From assembly GCA_029379385.1 (NCBI GenBank), contig CM055605.1, positions 1,647,001 through 1,711,000 of the forward strand: DNA of 64,000 nt, given 5' to 3'. The DNA comes from Quillaja saponaria (taxonomy: Eukaryota > Streptophyta > Magnoliopsida > Fabales > Quillajaceae). Shown piece after piece: positions 61,276-64,000 of the stretch; the first letter of the stretch is position 1; every line of letters begins with the position of its first letter. Under the pieces are notes generated by a model that worked only from the letters and a program-made list of their open reading frames with translations, did no database searches and had not been told where the DNA came from. Position numbers and translations under genes: made by a program.

Positions 61276-62577
61276 ATGATTAGTGTTCTCGCTAAGGTAT
61301 TCTTCTTCTCCTCAAACATTTTTAGGTAATTGAATTCGATTTTTAATTTCTCTCTTTTTTGTAATTGAAAAAAAGGAACGGCTACTTGGAGCTACACTGG
61401 GTGGAATATTTACAGGGATAGCTATATTCGAGCAACGAAAATTCATCTATAAATCCATTTCTGATGACCAATCTCAATCCCCTTATCAATCTCAGGTAAA
61501 CCCCAGTATTTTCTTCTTATGTAATTTTTTTTTCTTTTTAATTCCCGGTTATTACTACTCAATTGGGTTAGGGAATGAATAGTTTGCCCTTATTAGATTG
61601 ACTAAATTGCATTGTCATAGGTTTCTTGAATAATTCAATCAATTTTAGGGAATGCCCAGGATGTCCTTCACTCCTTATACCTTGTACTGCAAAGCAAGAA
61701 CCTTTTATTCATTTCTTAATCTACCCATTGTGCTGCTAATTGTGCTGTGTGTGTATATATATATATATGTATGTATAAATTTTTGGTGTTAATTATGTTA
61801 TTTTATCTAAGCTGCATGTTCATAATTTAGTTGTATGTTAACTGGTAAGTCTTCATGGTTATGGACTGAAGTTGTCGGTAGATTCAACAGTGCATACAGA
61901 ACATGTGGAAAGGAGTAGTAACAGCCCTCTGTCATTATATTGATGAGGAAAGATTTTCCTAGGATTGAGAAGAGGGGATTCTTAGTTCACAAATTTTGAA
62001 GAATGTGTCTAGTGTATGTCTCACAAGTCTCAGAATGTTTTCTGGTTGGGAGGTACATTATAAAAGGAATCCGTTTTGCACACTTCTTTTGATGGTTATT
62101 TAAATTTCTTGGTGAGAACAGATTTCTGAATTTTCCTATCGCATCTTAAGACTTGAATAAATGCCTTGTGGAGATATTTTTGTCATCCTCAACTCTCATT
62201 ATAATAATACTTTAATTAAACTGATGAAGCAACATATGTGCCTAATATCCTAGTTGCTAAAATTTGCACATGACTCTTGAGTACTACAAATATAGGTTAT
62301 CGATTGGAAAAACTGCAGAGATCATGGGCATCACCCAACAAAAGGATGCACGATTCATTTATGTAGTGTAGGAACAAGCAGTTTCCTTTTTTCCCCTTTT
62401 ACATTCCTAGTTTGCATGCAACCTTAACTTCTAATCACCCCATCTTTGAACCTCTTCCAGATTATAGATCCTATATTCGGGAAGAAATCTCGTTCAGATT
62501 TTGCATACGTATGGAACAAAGCTGTTGATCAAACATTTGGACCTCTGATTGTATTTCTTAGCTCACGTGGATGGTAG
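61276..62577 (+). CDS. small conserved plant protein, 85 residues, function unknown
   Basis: Three exons, 61276-61296, 61376-61495 and 62461-62577, join in frame to 85 residues. The protein begins MISVLAKERLLGATLGG, continues FTGIAIFEQRKFIY with a single hydrophobic segment (about residues 10-27), has a Gln/Ser-rich middle and ends FGPLIVFLSSRGW. I recall similar short proteins in other plants, with no assigned function; size and shape would suit a small organelle membrane subunit, but that is inference. The exon 2 acceptor is purine-rich (AAAAAG|GAACGG), unusual but supported by the matching structure in the truncated upstream duplicate. The transcript is divergent from the aquaporin pseudogene. 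Confidence 0.72.
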
Positions 62578-63427
62578 AAAATTCAGAGTAGTTTCACCAC
62601 CAATGTTCTGTCAGTTTTCTTGCCATTAGATGATCAACATCTTGCCTATGTTTGTAAGTTTACTTATTCTGAATTGTTAAAGTGGAGATATCTGGGTCAC
62701 AGTGTCGGTAGTCAATATTGAGGCAAGATGTAATTTTCTTGCAATTATTGATACTACTATTGATTCTTCTTCAAATTGCTGACAATGCAATATCAAATAC
62801 TAAAAATTTATTCTGAACATCATATATTTTCTACTTCGAGTATTTGTGTAGTTAGCTTGTCTAGTATGAAAATGTATTAATTGAGTTCTGCACACCAACG
62901 TTCGAACTTCCCTTGCTTATTATTCCACCATCTGACCAGACTTGTAGAGTGTAAAAGACCATCGTTCTACTACCTTGGAGATAAAGTAAGCCATGTCTGA
63001 AACTTGAATATATGAAGCATCGAGTTCTGAAATTGCAGAGTGTACTGCACTAGGCAACAGAGCCTACCCAATCTCCAAGTGAATCCAACCTTGCGGTGTC
63101 CTAATTACCTTTGTTATTGCATAATTGATGATAAAAGGTAAGAAAAGAAACAATTCCAAATCCATAATTATTAGGTGCGTCTGATTAAATTCTTAATAAA
63201 GCATTCACTGAGAAAGTTTGGAATTCCATTCTAGTTAATCACTAGTACAATCATAGGTACATTCTGTAACCCTAATCAAATAGTAGGACTGAGAGAAAGA
63301 CAAGGATGGGGATGGGAGAATGCACTAGCAGGGTGCCTTGGTCTAAAGCTCTAAGCTGAGATTTTGTAGTGAGCTCAGAACACATCAAGCATCAGGTTGA
63401 AAGAGTAACGGTATTATTCGTCTTAGC
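62578..63427. other. shared 3' flank, no gene recognised
   Basis: Spacer between the stop of the small plus-strand gene and the 3' end of the minus-strand small membrane-protein gene. It is AT-rich with no supported frame. Confidence 0.5.
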
Positions 63428-63813
63428 TCATCTTTTTAACACAACATAGTAGACACCCATTGTCAAAACCACAACAAATGCAAAACCAAAGACAACGCCA
63501 GCAATTCCACCAACTCCCAAATGTTTCCTGCCAGGCTGCCAACGTCATTCGGGGATGCCAATGCCTTGTTTTCATATGCTTGGGTGGCTTCCACTTGTGC
63601 TGCTAGAGGCATTGTGGAGCATTTGGATGCATGACATGAGTCCTGGATCTGTGGCTGTTGTGTGTTTGGATGAAAGAAGTCATAAGCTGATGGTGGAAAT
63701 GCTGCCGGATTCTCATAGACAAGTCCGTGGGGTGCTCTGTCTTGAGCTGTAGCAATGTTGAGAAGTGTTAGAGATAAGAGGAAGAAGATGGAGAAAGCAA
63801 TGGAAGTGCTCAT
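63428..63813 (-). CDS. small secreted/membrane protein with C-terminal frameshift
   Basis: The open frame from 63813 runs to a stop at 63463 (116 residues). It has a clean signal peptide (MSTSIAFSIFFLLSLTLLNI, cut near AQ), then DRAPHGLVYENPAAF, SAYDFFHPNTQ and CHASKCSTMPLAAQVEA. These resemble a plant family of small type I membrane proteins that I remember without a functional name. Family members end in a Gly-rich transmembrane helix and basic tail. That end is present in another frame (GRKHLGVGGIAGVVFG, then YYVVLKR and TGA at 63428). The 386 bases are one short of a multiple of three, which fits a single-base deletion near 63529-63545. By chance the shifted frame also ends hydrophobic (ELVELLALSLVLHLLWF), so it may still be membrane-bound. 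Confidence 0.7.
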
Positions 63814-63887
63814 TTTGTAGGTGACTTGAAGCTAAAGAAGAGGAGCAGGGGATTTGGTGTGAAAATTGCATGCTGCTTTGGACTGGG

Positions 63888-63895
63888 TTTTATAG
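63888..63895 (-). promoter_or_regulatory. TATA box of the small membrane-protein gene
   Basis: The minus strand reads CCCTATAAAACCC around this position, about 75-80 bases upstream of the ATG at 63813, a normal spacing for a plant TATA box with a short leader. Confidence 0.5.
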
Positions 63896-64000
63896 GGTAT
63901 TGGGAAGTGGTTGTTGCTTGCGAGTTGAATTTTTGGGTGGGGAAAAGCTAATAAAGAGAGAACAGAATGATGGCAAATTAGGAATGTATTTTCAGCCACC

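Overview
The window is nuclear DNA from a flowering plant, almost certainly a core eudicot and probably a rosid. It has GT-AG introns, AT-rich spacers and plant-only families (root-cap/LEA-like, NF-YC, F-box/kelch, PIP aquaporin, plastid-type HDS). I could not settle the genus. No rRNA, tRNA, CRISPR or intact transposon was recognised. Exons were assembled by hand from splice consensus, frame continuity and remembered family sequence; the large genes close in frame to family-typical lengths.

Layout from left to right: an NF-YC10/DPB3-like histone-fold gene (-, 2039-3580). A 19-exon BGAL8-like beta-galactosidase (+, 4900-10985). A root-cap/LEA-like secreted gene with a Gly/Asn minisatellite and an apparent one-base frameshift (-, 11385-13070). 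PDX2, the glutaminase of vitamin B6 synthesis (-, 14278-17139). A single-exon F-box/kelch gene (+, 18767-19954). A decayed, intron-bearing TRM2A/CCCH zinc-finger-24-like tRNA methyltransferase pseudogene (+, 22678-28199). A RING-CH membrane protein with a GC-AG intron (+, 30518-34416). A YrdC/Sua5-domain protein (+, 35162-37157). HDS/IspG of the plastid MEP pathway, 19 exons (+, 39002-44405). A Pro/Ser-rich AGP-like membrane protein (-, 45349-45870). PDIL1-4-like protein disulfide isomerase ending in KDEL (-, 48476-52679). A receptor-like kinase with a degenerate catalytic loop (-, 53198-56366). A truncated copy of a small gene (+, 59311-59560). A PIP2 aquaporin pseudogene (-, 59807-60913). 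The intact 85-residue small gene (+, 61276-62577). A small secreted/membrane protein with a late frameshift (-, 63428-63813).

The order root-cap, PDX2, F-box/kelch, RING-CH, YrdC, HDS, AGP-like, PDIL1-4, PIP2 matches, as I remember it, the Arabidopsis order At5g60520 to At5g60660. The BGAL8-like gene and the TRM2A-like pseudogene correspond to At2g28470 and At2g28450, so the window looks like an interleaving of two ancestral blocks. The genes are not an operon and share no single pathway; PDX2, HDS and PDIL1-4 are housekeeping or metabolic.

The most unusual content is decay and small-scale rearrangement. There are two pseudogenes with preserved introns, a segmental duplication bracketing the dead aquaporin, two otherwise healthy-looking genes each off by one base, a coding minisatellite, a GC-AG intron and a probable pseudokinase. 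I found no convincing new multi-gene system.
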